From positions 1-5,674 of the forward strand of contig JAISIS010000103.1 in the NCBI GenBank assembly GCA_031261905.1: a DNA stretch of 5,674 bases, written 5' to 3'. The DNA comes from Burkholderiaceae bacterium. Its GTDB lineage: Bacteria; Pseudomonadota; Gammaproteobacteria; Burkholderiales; Burkholderiaceae_D. Every line of letters begins with the position of its first letter. Within the stretch, counting starts at the first letter, position 1. Shown one piece after another: positions 1-5,623 of this stretch. The translations under genes were made by a program, and so were the position numbers. The notes below the pieces were generated by a model. That model was not told where the DNA came from. It was given only the letters and a program-made list of their open reading frames with translations, and did not search any database.

Positions 1-173
1 TGTCGTCTGATAAGGTACAGCAGCAGATCAAGCGGTCCTTCAAAAGTTTCCAGAAAGACTTCGAGCGCTTCGGGCGGTATATACAGGTCCGCCGGCAGTT
101 CGAGCAGCGCTTCGCCGTACAGCCGCGCAATGGCAGGCGGGTTTTCCGGCAATATTTCCCCTGGTGTGTTCAT
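1..173 (-). CDS. scpA: ScpA, segregation and condensation protein A (N-terminal part, cut by window edge)
   Basis: Kleisin subunit of the bacterial SMC-ScpA-ScpB condensin, which acts on the nucleoid in chromosome compaction and segregation. Only 57 codons plus two bases are in the window. The minus-strand reading from ATG at 173-171 has an Oxalobacteraceae/Burkholderiales-style leader (LYGEALLELPADLYIPPEAL, residues 18-37) and then the hallmark ScpA entry motif FEGPLDLLLYLI at residues 44-55, which lies in the N-terminal domain that contacts the SMC neck. The C-terminal domain is outside the window. The start is chosen because no better in-frame start precedes it and the leader fits the beta-proteobacterial form; the Shine-Dalgarno is weak (AGG very close to the ATG). 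It begins 20 bp after the stop of the DUF3460-like gene, so it is probably translated from the metG transcript. The motif makes the identity firm; the exact start is less certain. Confidence 0.9.
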   Translation of the reverse strand, partial: MNTPGEILPENPPAIARLYGEALLELPADLYIPPEALEVFLETFEGPLDLLLYLIRR

Positions 174-193
174 ATGCCTGCCATGCCATGATT

Positions 194-394
194 TCAGGGA
201 TAGGGAGTTGCCGGAAAAGGCAACAGTGACGCCTTCTCACGGGCCTCGCGCACGGGATCAAACGGTTCGGTTTCCAGCCGTTCATCCAGACCTGCCGTCT
301 TTTTTTCCGGCAGGGCCGGATCGTCTTTGGCCAGTTGTTGCAAGAGACCGTCAAGTTCCGACTGCCAGACAGGTTGTCGCCAGAAGAACAGCAT
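194..394 (-). CDS. DUF3460-like small protein between metG and scpA
   Basis: A 66-residue hypothetical protein of unknown function. It begins at an ATG (394-392) with a near-ideal Shine-Dalgarno GGAGG five bases upstream (minus strand, 404-400) and ends in TGA. The sequence WQSELDGLLQQLAKDDPAL (residues 10-28) followed by a charged, Pro-rich tail ending in PATPYP resembles the pattern I recall for DUF3460: an aromatic-x-S-E-hydrophobic start, a short amphipathic helix, then a -P-x-L- stretch and a C-terminal PY-type end. The match is by pattern from memory and is divergent. There is no signal peptide, membrane segment or cysteine, so it is likely a small cytosolic protein. It sits 23 bp after the metG stop and 20 bp before scpA, an order I associate with beta-proteobacteria. 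The strong ribosome-binding site and tight spacing support a real gene even if the family name is wrong. Confidence 0.72.
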   Translation of the reverse strand: MLFFWRQPVWQSELDGLLQQLAKDDPALPEKKTAGLDERLETEPFDPVREAREKASLLPFPATPYP

Positions 395-399
395 GAATG

Positions 400-404
400 C
401 CTCC
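400..404 (-). promoter_or_regulatory. Shine-Dalgarno GGAGG of the DUF3460-like gene
   Basis: The plus strand reads CCTCC, giving GGAGG on the minus strand five bases before the ATG at 394. It is the strongest ribosome-binding site among the minus-strand genes here. It fixes the start of the 66-codon gene and supports its being translated independently of metG. Confidence 0.75.
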
Positions 405-417
405 GGTGATAACGCCT

Positions 418-2502
418 TTAGCGTATCTTCATGCCCGGTGTCGCGCCGGGCCAGGGTTGCAGGATATAGATGCCGGAATCATCCGGATCAGAAGCCGCCA
501 GCACCATGCCTTCCGAAATGCCGAATTTCATTTTGCGCGGTGCAAGGTTGGCAACCATCACAGTCATTTTCCCTACCAGATCCTCCGGTTGATAAGCGGA
601 GCGGATGCCTGCGAATACATTTCGCAAGCGGCCTTCGCCCACGTCAAGGGAAAGCCTGAGCAAGCGGTTTGCGCCGTCAACCAGGCTGCACTCCACAATT
701 TTTGCCACACGCAGGTCCACTTTCTCAAAATCCTCTATCGTGATTTCCGGCGCGATGTGCTCAATAGCCTGGGCGGCATCATTCGATTCCCCGGCGCCGG
801 GTACTGGCGCGTCAGGTTCCAGCAGGGCATCCATAAGCCTTTCATCCACTCGCTGCATCAGGTGCGTATAGGCATTGATGAGGTGACCGCTTTTCATGGG
901 GGTATAGACATCGGCCCATTGCATGGACGGCAGATTAAGGAAAGCTTCCACTTTTTCCGCCAGTGCGGGCAATACCGGCTTCAGGTATATCGTCAGGATA
1001 CGGAAAGCTTCCAGCAGCTTGCTGCAAACTTCATGCAACAGGGCTTCATACATAGGGTCTTTTGCCAGCACCCAGGGTTTATGCTCGTCCGTATATGCAT
1101 TGACCATATCCGCGTATTGCATGATTTGCCTGAGCACCCGGCCATATTCGCGGGCTTCATACAGGCTGGCGATCTCATCGGCGCCGGCACGAAGATGGCC
1201 CAGCAGCGAATCACTGGATTCAGGGATGCCCGGATCAATACGCCCGCCGAACTTTTTGAAGATGAACCCGGCAGCGCGGCTGGCGATATTGACATATTTC
1301 CCGATCAGATCCGCGTTGACGCGGGCGATGAAATCTTCCGCCGTGAAATCCACGTCTTCAACATGAGCATTCAGTTTTGCGGCAATATAATAGCGTAGCC
1401 ATTCCGGGTCCATGCCGATATCCAGATACCGGAGCGGCGAAATGCCCGTACCGCGTGACTTGGACATTTTTTCACCGGAAACCGTAATAAACCCGTGCAC
1501 AAAGACATTATCCGGTGTTTTCTTGCCGGAAAAATGCAGCATGGCAGGCCAGAACAGAGTATGGAAATAAATAATATCCTTGCCGATGAAGTGATATTGT
1601 TCTGTTTGCGGATCTGCCATAAAGGCGTCAAAATCGCCGCCCGTCTTGCGAAAATAATTTTTCAGGGAAGCCAGATACCCTACCGGCGCATCCAGCCAGA
1701 CATAAAAGTATTTGCCTGGCGCATCGGGTATTTCAATGCCGAAATAAGGCGCGTCCCGGCTGATGTCCCAGTCGGAGAGGCCGCTTTCCGCGCCATCCTT
1801 GCCTTCCAGCCACTCTTTTGCCTTGTTGGCGACTTCCGGCTGGAGACGGGGATGTCCGTTGACCGCGCCCAGTGCCCATTCCCTTAAAAAGGCAACACAT
1901 TGCGGATCGGAAAGCCTGAAAAAGAAGTGTTCCGATGTTTTCAGCACAGGGCTGGTACCGCTCAATACGGAATACGGGTTTTTCAGGTCGGTAGGCGCAT
2001 AGACGGAACCGCAAACCTCGCAGGAATCGCCATTCTGGTCTTTCGCGCCACATTTGGGACATTCGCCCTTGATGTAGCGATCCGGAAGAAACATCTCCTT
2101 GACCGGGTCGAAAAATTGTTCGATTGTCCGTGCGTCTATCAGCCCGTTGGCTTTCAGGTTCTTGTAAATTTCGCGGGAAAGCTCGTGGTTTTCCGGGCTG
2201 TCGGTTGAATCCCAGTTATCAAAATTGATGTGGAAGCCGCCCAGAGGTTTTTTGCGGCCCTCGGCGATTTCCCTGACAAATTCCTGTGGAGTTTTCCCGG
2301 CCTTTTCCGCCGCGATCATGATGGGCGCGCCGTGGGCGTCATCCGCACACACAAAGTGTACTTCGCGCGGGGCGCCGTCATCCTGCTGCATTCGCTGGAA
2401 ACGTACCCAGATATCAGCCTGGATATATTCCATGATGTGCCCGATATGGAACGGGGCGTTGGCGTAAGGAAGCGCGGTGGTTACAAAGAGTTTTCGTGAC
2501 AT
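418..2502 (-). CDS. metG: Methionyl-tRNA synthetase
   Basis: Cytosolic class Ia aminoacyl-tRNA synthetase (EC 6.1.1.10) that charges initiator and elongator tRNA-Met with methionine using ATP. The protein is 694 residues, the usual size for the long E. coli-type enzyme. The Rossmann catalytic domain opens with [12 protein letters not shown], whose HIGH motif is at residues 19-22. The connective-peptide zinc knuckle has cysteines 148, 151, 161 and 164 (CPKC and CEVC). The second signature KMSKS is at 345-349. The helical anticodon-binding domain covers roughly 385-560. After an Ala/Pro-rich linker, a C-terminal EMAP/Trbp111-like tRNA-binding domain (about 587-694) contains [10 protein letters not shown] and [19 protein letters not shown]. 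The ATG at 2502 places the protein start exactly where homologues begin; an upstream TTG at 2547 has no support. No good Shine-Dalgarno precedes the ATG. It is first in the cluster with the DUF3460-like gene and scpA. Confidence 0.97.
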   Translation of the reverse strand: MSRKLFVTTALPYANAPFHIGHIMEYIQADIWVRFQRMQQDDGAPREVHFVCADDAHGAPIMIAAEKAGKTPQEFVREIAEGRKKPLGGFHINFDNWDSTDSPENHELSREIYKNLKANGLIDARTIEQFFDPVKEMFLPDRYIKGECPKCGAKDQNGDSCEVCGSVYAPTDLKNPYSVLSGTSPVLKTSEHFFFRLSDPQCVAFLREWALGAVNGHPRLQPEVANKAKEWLEGKDGAESGLSDWDISRDAPYFGIEIPDAPGKYFYVWLDAPVGYLASLKNYFRKTGGDFDAFMADPQTEQYHFIGKDIIYFHTLFWPAMLHFSGKKTPDNVFVHGFITVSGEKMSKSRGTGISPLRYLDIGMDPEWLRYYIAAKLNAHVEDVDFTAEDFIARVNADLIGKYVNIASRAAGFIFKKFGGRIDPGIPESSDSLLGHLRAGADEIASLYEAREYGRVLRQIMQYADMVNAYTDEHKPWVLAKDPMYEALLHEVCSKLLEAFRILTIYLKPVLPALAEKVEAFLNLPSMQWADVYTPMKSGHLINAYTHLMQRVDERLMDALLEPDAPVPGAGESNDAAQAIEHIAPEITIEDFEKVDLRVAKIVECSLVDGANRLLRLSLDVGEGRLRNVFAGIRSAYQPEDLVGKMTVMVANLAPRKMKFGISEGMVLAASDPDDSGIYILQPWPGATPGMKIR

Positions 2503-2602
2503 GACAATATAAGAAGGCGGGAAAACAAAGTAGTGTAATAAATACAAAGACTAAAGCATAGGGCCTTATTCCGCCTTTTGCAATTTTTTGCGGGATGCCG
2601 GG
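2503..2602. other. Intergenic region between metG and the regulator gene
   Basis: This 100-bp gap is richer in A+T than its flanks. Apart from the putative metG promoter I see no gene, no clear rho-independent terminator for the regulator and no T-box-like leader. Both flanking genes run on the minus strand. Confidence 0.7.
2555..2583 (-). promoter_or_regulatory. Putative sigma70-type promoter of metG
   Basis: On the minus strand, TTGCAA (2583-2578, 4 of 6 matches to the -35 consensus) is followed after exactly 17 bp by TATGCT (2560-2555, 4 of 6 matches to the -10 consensus). A start near 2548 would leave a leader of about 46 nt before the metG ATG. It lies in the only gap between the regulator and metG, and there is no obvious terminator between them, so readthrough from the regulator is also possible. 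This is a motif match by eye only. Confidence 0.4.
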
Positions 2603-3685
2603 CTATGCTGTTGACGCTGCGCCAAAAGCCTCGGAAAAGCTGAGAACCTGCCCGGCATCATTGGCGTCATAGCCTCCCAGTTGATTGACATGCCGCTTGA
2701 AATCCTCGCTTTGTATGATATTCAGCACATCGCCAAGCGGCGCCTCTTTCCAGGCGTTTTTGCAAACGGCAAAGAAGTAGCGTTCTTTTGTCAGCGGTAC
2801 AAAATCCAGGCCGAAATGGCGGGCTGCCGTTTCCACGCCAAAACCGGCATCGGCCATATCGCTGGCAATATAGGCCGCAACTGCGGCATGGGTGAATTCC
2901 GAGGTTTCAAAACCATTAATGGCATGATGCGGAATATGGTGCTCTTTCAGCAACAGTTCCAGCGTGCGCCGTGTGCCGGAACCTGTCTGCCGGTTGACAA
3001 AGCGAACCTCCGGTTTTGCAATATCCCGAAGTCCCCGGATTTTTTTGGGGTTGCCCGGCGCCACCAGCAATCCCTGCTTCAGATGCGCCAGATGAATCAA
3101 CTGGTGCTGTTTTGGGCAAAGGTATTGCATGAACAACTGCACCGTTTCTGTTTCAAACGCGCCGGAGGGAACATGAAAACCGGCAAGCTCGCATTCCTTT
3201 TGCGAAAGGGCCGCAAGTGATTCCATGCTGTTTAAATAGCGCAACTCAACCGGCAATTCGATGGCGTTGATGCGCTCCATAAGGGCCGCCACCGCAAAAC
3301 CGTAGCTGGCATACAGACGTACCGGCGTGGCGGAATCGGAAATACTGCGGGCCAGTTCGCGTTCCAGTTCGGACGAAAGGCTTTCCAGCGTGGGGGATAA
3401 ACGCGCGTTAATCCGCCTGTCCGCCCACAGCAGGGTAGTGCCAAGCCGGGTAAGCGTCGCGCCGCGCCCCCGGTGCTTTTGCAGGAGGGGGGCGCCAAAA
3501 ATCTCTTCCGCTTCGCGCAGCAAACCCCAGGCGTGCCGGTAGGACAGCCCGATAATTTTTGCCGCCTGCAAAATAGCGCCTTCAGCGTGGATAACCGTCA
3601 AAAGCCGCAACAGCAAAGCAGTATCCATTGCGGGGTTTTTGCCGAAGGCAATGCGCCAGTGGGGTTCAATCGAAACTTTATACAT
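2603..3685 (-). CDS. ModE/LysR-type HTH regulator with PBP-like ligand-binding domain
   Basis: A 360-residue one-component transcriptional regulator. Residues about 22-82 form a ModE/LysR-like winged helix: helices around LLLRLLTVIHAEGAILQAA and IGLSYRHAWGLLREAE, then a wing with KHRGRGATLTRLG. A Leu/Glu-rich helix (about 85-115) probably serves in dimerisation. Residues about 122-355 form a periplasmic-binding-protein-like sensor of the molybdate/oxyanion type (PBP_like, PF12727), with the signature NRQTGSGTR at 231-239 and AAVAAYIASDMADAGFGVETAA at 267-288. There is no signal peptide, so the sensor domain is cytosolic. I recall regulators of this build beside NAD-dependent formate dehydrogenase operons in beta-proteobacteria (FdsR-like); that link is from memory and not proven here. 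The divergent OFA transporter suggests it senses formate, oxalate or a related anion, or molybdate. ATG 3685 is preferred because MYKVSIEPHW matches the family start, although a TTG at 3721 has a better ribosome-binding site. Confidence 0.85.
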   Translation of the reverse strand: MYKVSIEPHWRIAFGKNPAMDTALLLRLLTVIHAEGAILQAAKIIGLSYRHAWGLLREAEEIFGAPLLQKHRGRGATLTRLGTTLLWADRRINARLSPTLESLSSELERELARSISDSATPVRLYASYGFAVAALMERINAIELPVELRYLNSMESLAALSQKECELAGFHVPSGAFETETVQLFMQYLCPKQHQLIHLAHLKQGLLVAPGNPKKIRGLRDIAKPEVRFVNRQTGSGTRRTLELLLKEHHIPHHAINGFETSEFTHAAVAAYIASDMADAGFGVETAARHFGLDFVPLTKERYFFAVCKNAWKEAPLGDVLNIIQSEDFKRHVNQLGGYDANDAGQVLSFSEAFGAASTA

Positions 3686-3752
3686 ACGACATTTTAACCG
3701 GACTCTTTCGGAATTATGCAAAAAATTTCCTATAGCAGGTAAAAACCAGCGG

Positions 3753-3761
3753 TGTTATTAT
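3753..3761 (+). promoter_or_regulatory. Possible extended -10 promoter of the MFS gene
   Basis: TGTTATTAT fits the extended -10 form TGnTATAAT with one mismatch in the hexamer. No recognisable -35 lies 16-18 bp upstream, which extended -10 promoters tolerate. A start near 3768 would give a leader of about 108 nt that includes the palindrome and both direct repeats. This is a weak call, because the real promoter could lie closer to the gene. Confidence 0.25.
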
Positions 3762-3786
3762 GCTGCGTCAAAAAGATTTTTTGCGA

Positions 3787-3798
3787 CATGTTTTTTTG
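3787..3798 (+). repeat. 12-bp direct repeat, copy 1 (CATGTTTTTTTG)
   Basis: Identical to the sequence at 3839-3850, 52 bp away, which is close to five helical turns. It contains the CATGTT core found in both arms of the palindrome between the two copies. It could be an auxiliary regulator-binding site, or partly chance from the T-tract. Confidence 0.5.
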
Positions 3799-3808
3799 CT
3801 CACCTCAG

Positions 3809-3828
3809 GCATGTTAGAGAGAACATGC
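3809..3828. promoter_or_regulatory. Perfect 7-6-7 palindrome, candidate operator
   Basis: GCATGTT, six-base spacer AGAGAG, then AACATGC: two exact inverted arms whose outer ends are 20 bp apart. The size and spacing fit a dimeric winged-helix regulator binding one face of the DNA. It lies in the divergent region, 47 bp before the transporter ATG, so the neighbouring ModE/LysR-type regulator is the natural candidate. It does not resemble the classical ModE box. As RNA it could also form a 7-bp stem with a six-base loop in the transporter leader. Confidence 0.5.
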
Positions 3829-3838
3829 GTGGGCGCTG

Positions 3839-3850
3839 CATGTTTTTTTG
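3839..3850 (+). repeat. 12-bp direct repeat, copy 2 (CATGTTTTTTTG)
   Basis: Exact second copy of the element at 3787-3798. It lies between the palindrome and the transporter Shine-Dalgarno, where bound protein could block transcription or ribosome access. The pair flanks the palindrome. Confidence 0.5.
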
Positions 3851-3860
3851 TTTTCAACTT

Positions 3861-3867
3861 GGGAGAG
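3861..3867 (+). promoter_or_regulatory. Shine-Dalgarno of the MFS transporter
   Basis: GGGAGAG lies eight bases before the ATG at 3876. It decides the start of the transporter: the frame stays open far upstream, back into the regulator gene, but this is the first start with both a good ribosome-binding site and a normal MFS N-terminus after it. Confidence 0.7.
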
Positions 3868-3875
3868 TAATAGTT

Positions 3876-5546
3876 ATGGCTTCGTTAAAATTCCTCAACA
3901 AGGAATACACGGTTGCTGGAGAGGGATTCAATCGCTGGCTTGTACCCGCATCAGCCTTGATGATCCATCTTTGCGTTGGCATGGGCTACGGCATGTCCGT
4001 ATTCTGGCTGCCAATGTCCCGTATGGTCGGTATTTCGCAAGGGCTGGGCAAACCGCTGTCCTGCGATTCCGTTGGCGTTGGTATTATAGGGCAGCTCTTT
4101 ACCACGTCTTGCGACTGGAAAGTGACTTTGTGTAGCGCGATTTTCGGTATCCTGTTCTTCATGCTTGGTACCACTACCGCTATTTTGGGTAACTGGCTGG
4201 AACATGTCGGCCCCCGCAAGTGCGGCCTTACCGCCATGGTCTGCTTCTGCAGCTTCTTCATCATCGCTTCCGTTGCCATGTTTTTCCACCAACTGTGGCT
4301 GGCATGGATCGGCGCGTTCATTGGGGGCATCGGGCTGGGGCTGGGATATATCACCCCGGTTTCCACGCTGATCAAGTGGTTCCCTGACAGGGTGGGTATG
4401 TCAACCGGCTTCGCCGTGGGTGGTTTCGGTGGTGGCGCCATGTGTGGCGCGCCGATGGCACAGTGGCTGATGGGCTTTTTCAAAACCCCGACTTCCACCG
4501 GCCTGTGGCAAACCTTCCTGACGATGGGTATCGTCTATTGCTTCTTCATGCTGGCTGGTTCCTTTACCATCCGCGTATCGCCTCCGGGCTATATGCCGGC
4601 AGGCTCCGTGCCCAAGAATACCGGCAACATGGTTGACGATGGTCACGGTGGCCTGATCGAGGCCAGCGCCTTCAACGTAAGCACCAGCAGCGCCATGCGC
4701 ACGCCGCAATTCTGGCTGTGCTGGTTCGTGCTGTTCCTGAACGTGTCGGCAGGTATCGGCGTTATCTCTATGGCTTCCCCGCTGCTGCAGGAAGTGTTTG
4801 CAGGTAACCTCATCCACTTGCCTGGCGTACCGTTTGACCAGTTGACCGATGCGCAAAAAGGCCAGGTTGCCGTTATCGCGGCGGGCTTTACCGGGCTGCT
4901 TTCCCTGTTCAACATCGGTGGCCGTATTTTCTGGGCAACCATGTCCGACTGGATTGGCCGCAAAAATACCTACTATATTTTTGCGATTGTCGGTGCGATC
5001 CTGTACGCGACCATCCCGTCCCTGGCTTCCTCGCTGTCGCTGCTCTTCTTCCTGTGCGCCGTCTGCGTATGTCTGAGCTTCTACGGCGGCGGCTTCGCAA
5101 CCATTCCTGCCTACCTGGCGGACTTGTTCGGCACCCAGTTCGTTGGCGCTATCCATGGACGTCTCCTGACGGCATGGTCTGCCGCCGGTCTGCTCAGCCC
5201 GTTGCTGATCAACATTCTCCGCGACATGCAGATCCACTCCGGCGTACCGCGCGCGAAAGCCTACTCGGTAACCCTGTACATCATGGCTTGCCTGCTGGTT
5301 TGCGAATTTGTCTGCGCACTCCTTATCCGTCCTGTCAGCAGCAAGTACTACATGACGGAAGAAGAAGTGTCAGCCGCAAAACACGCGCTGGATGACAAGA
5401 TTGCCGCAGCCCAGGAATCCGGTGTATTGCCCCCGTCCAGGCCAACTTCCGCTGGTACGATGGTGATCTGCTGGCTGATCGTGCTGATCCCGCTGGCATA
5501 CGGTATCTGGCAAACTGCACTGCAAACCGCGAAGATGTTTATGTAA
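3876..5546 (+). CDS. OFA-family (oxalate:formate antiporter-like) MFS transporter, long form
   Basis: Inner-membrane secondary carrier of 556 residues, compared with 418 for OxlT of Oxalobacter formigenes. Hydrophobic segments lie at about 22-45, 83-105, 117-136, 140-163, 176-200, 213-233, 279-303, 330-352, 363-383, 386-407, 427-449, 463-485 and 528-548: the twelve of the MFS fold plus a thirteenth. Family marks include GNWLEHVGPRKCG (105-117) after TM2, IKWFPDRVGMSTGFAVGGFG (166-185) at TM4-TM5, MRTPQFW (274-280) before TM7, and the TM8-9 loop SDWIGRK (357-363). Arg350 in GGRIFWA aligns with OxlT Arg272, whereas Trp434 stands where OxlT has Lys355. Loop 1-2 is long (about 46-82) and has Cys63 and Cys79. 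The family moves small carboxylates such as oxalate, formate or pyruvate; the substrate here is unknown. It is divergent from the PBP-type regulator and ends in its own terminator, so it is probably monocistronic. Confidence 0.88.
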   Translation: MASLKFLNKEYTVAGEGFNRWLVPASALMIHLCVGMGYGMSVFWLPMSRMVGISQGLGKPLSCDSVGVGIIGQLFTTSCDWKVTLCSAIFGILFFMLGTTTAILGNWLEHVGPRKCGLTAMVCFCSFFIIASVAMFFHQLWLAWIGAFIGGIGLGLGYITPVSTLIKWFPDRVGMSTGFAVGGFGGGAMCGAPMAQWLMGFFKTPTSTGLWQTFLTMGIVYCFFMLAGSFTIRVSPPGYMPAGSVPKNTGNMVDDGHGGLIEASAFNVSTSSAMRTPQFWLCWFVLFLNVSAGIGVISMASPLLQEVFAGNLIHLPGVPFDQLTDAQKGQVAVIAAGFTGLLSLFNIGGRIFWATMSDWIGRKNTYYIFAIVGAILYATIPSLASSLSLLFFLCAVCVCLSFYGGGFATIPAYLADLFGTQFVGAIHGRLLTAWSAAGLLSPLLINILRDMQIHSGVPRAKAYSVTLYIMACLLVCEFVCALLIRPVSSKYYMTEEEVSAAKHALDDKIAAAQESGVLPPSRPTSAGTMVICWLIVLIPLAYGIWQTALQTAKMFM

Positions 5547-5576
5547 ATTAAATCGCGGCAAGCAGTTCCTGCTTCA

Positions 5577-5623
5577 AACCGCCCGTTGCAGCGCAAGCTG
5601 CGCCGGGCGGTTTTCTTTTATTT
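5577..5623 (+). terminator. Rho-independent terminator of the MFS gene
   Basis: Begins 30 bp after the TAA. The outer stem AACCGCCCG (5577-5585) pairs perfectly over 9 bp with CGGGCGGTT (5604-5612). Inside it, GCAGC (5588-5592) and GCTGC (5597-5601) form a second 5-bp stem closed by a GCAA tetraloop (GNRA type). A U-rich run TTTTCTTTTATTT follows, overlapping the last stem bases. A smaller hairpin, AAGCA/TGCTT (5560-5564 and 5570-5574), lies just upstream. Confidence 0.9.

Larger units (their letters stand above)
3686..3875. other. Divergent regulatory region between regulator and MFS transporter
   Basis: This 190-bp region is A/T-rich and holds the promoters of both divergent genes. It contains a 20-bp perfect palindrome, two 12-bp direct repeats sharing the palindrome's CATGTT core, a possible extended -10 element for the transporter, and the transporter's Shine-Dalgarno. 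On the minus strand a CATAAT (3720-3715) could be a -10 for the regulator, but no convincing -35 accompanies it. The layout is typical of an autoregulated regulator controlling its divergent neighbour. Confidence 0.7.

Noticed and set aside
40..354. Minus-strand open frame of 104 codons over the DUF3460-like gene and scpA start
   Set aside because: It is in a third frame that overlaps two better-supported genes and has low-complexity Arg/Ala-rich content. The scpA frame carries FEGPLDLLLYLI, and the small gene has GGAGG.
397..1398. Long plus-strand open frame (333 codons) antisense to metG
   Set aside because: It lies wholly inside metG on the opposite strand, is rich in His, Gln, Arg and Phe with no recognisable domain, and mirrors codon bias of the real gene. 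metG has all its motifs intact.
2503..2547. 15-residue upstream extension of metG from a TTG
   Set aside because: MetG homologues begin just before the ALPYANG-type motif, as with ATG 2502. The extension would overlap the likely transcription start and has no ribosome-binding site.
2561..2602. Possible terminator after the regulator gene
   Set aside because: I found no stem longer than three or four pairs followed by a T-run on the minus strand. The A/T-rich parts fit the metG promoter better.
3639..3875. 79-codon N-terminal extension of the MFS frame
   Set aside because: It would begin inside the regulator gene and cross the whole control region. Within it, ATG 3825 has a purine-rich GAGAGA just upstream and ATG 3840 is also in frame, but GGGAGAG eight bases before ATG 3876 and the natural MFS N-terminus favour 3876.
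4401..5237. Minus-strand open frame (278 codons) antisense to the MFS gene
   Set aside because: Its composition is highly polar (His, Gln, Arg, Gly, Glu) as expected from the complement of membrane-protein codons. No domain or ribosome-binding site supports it.
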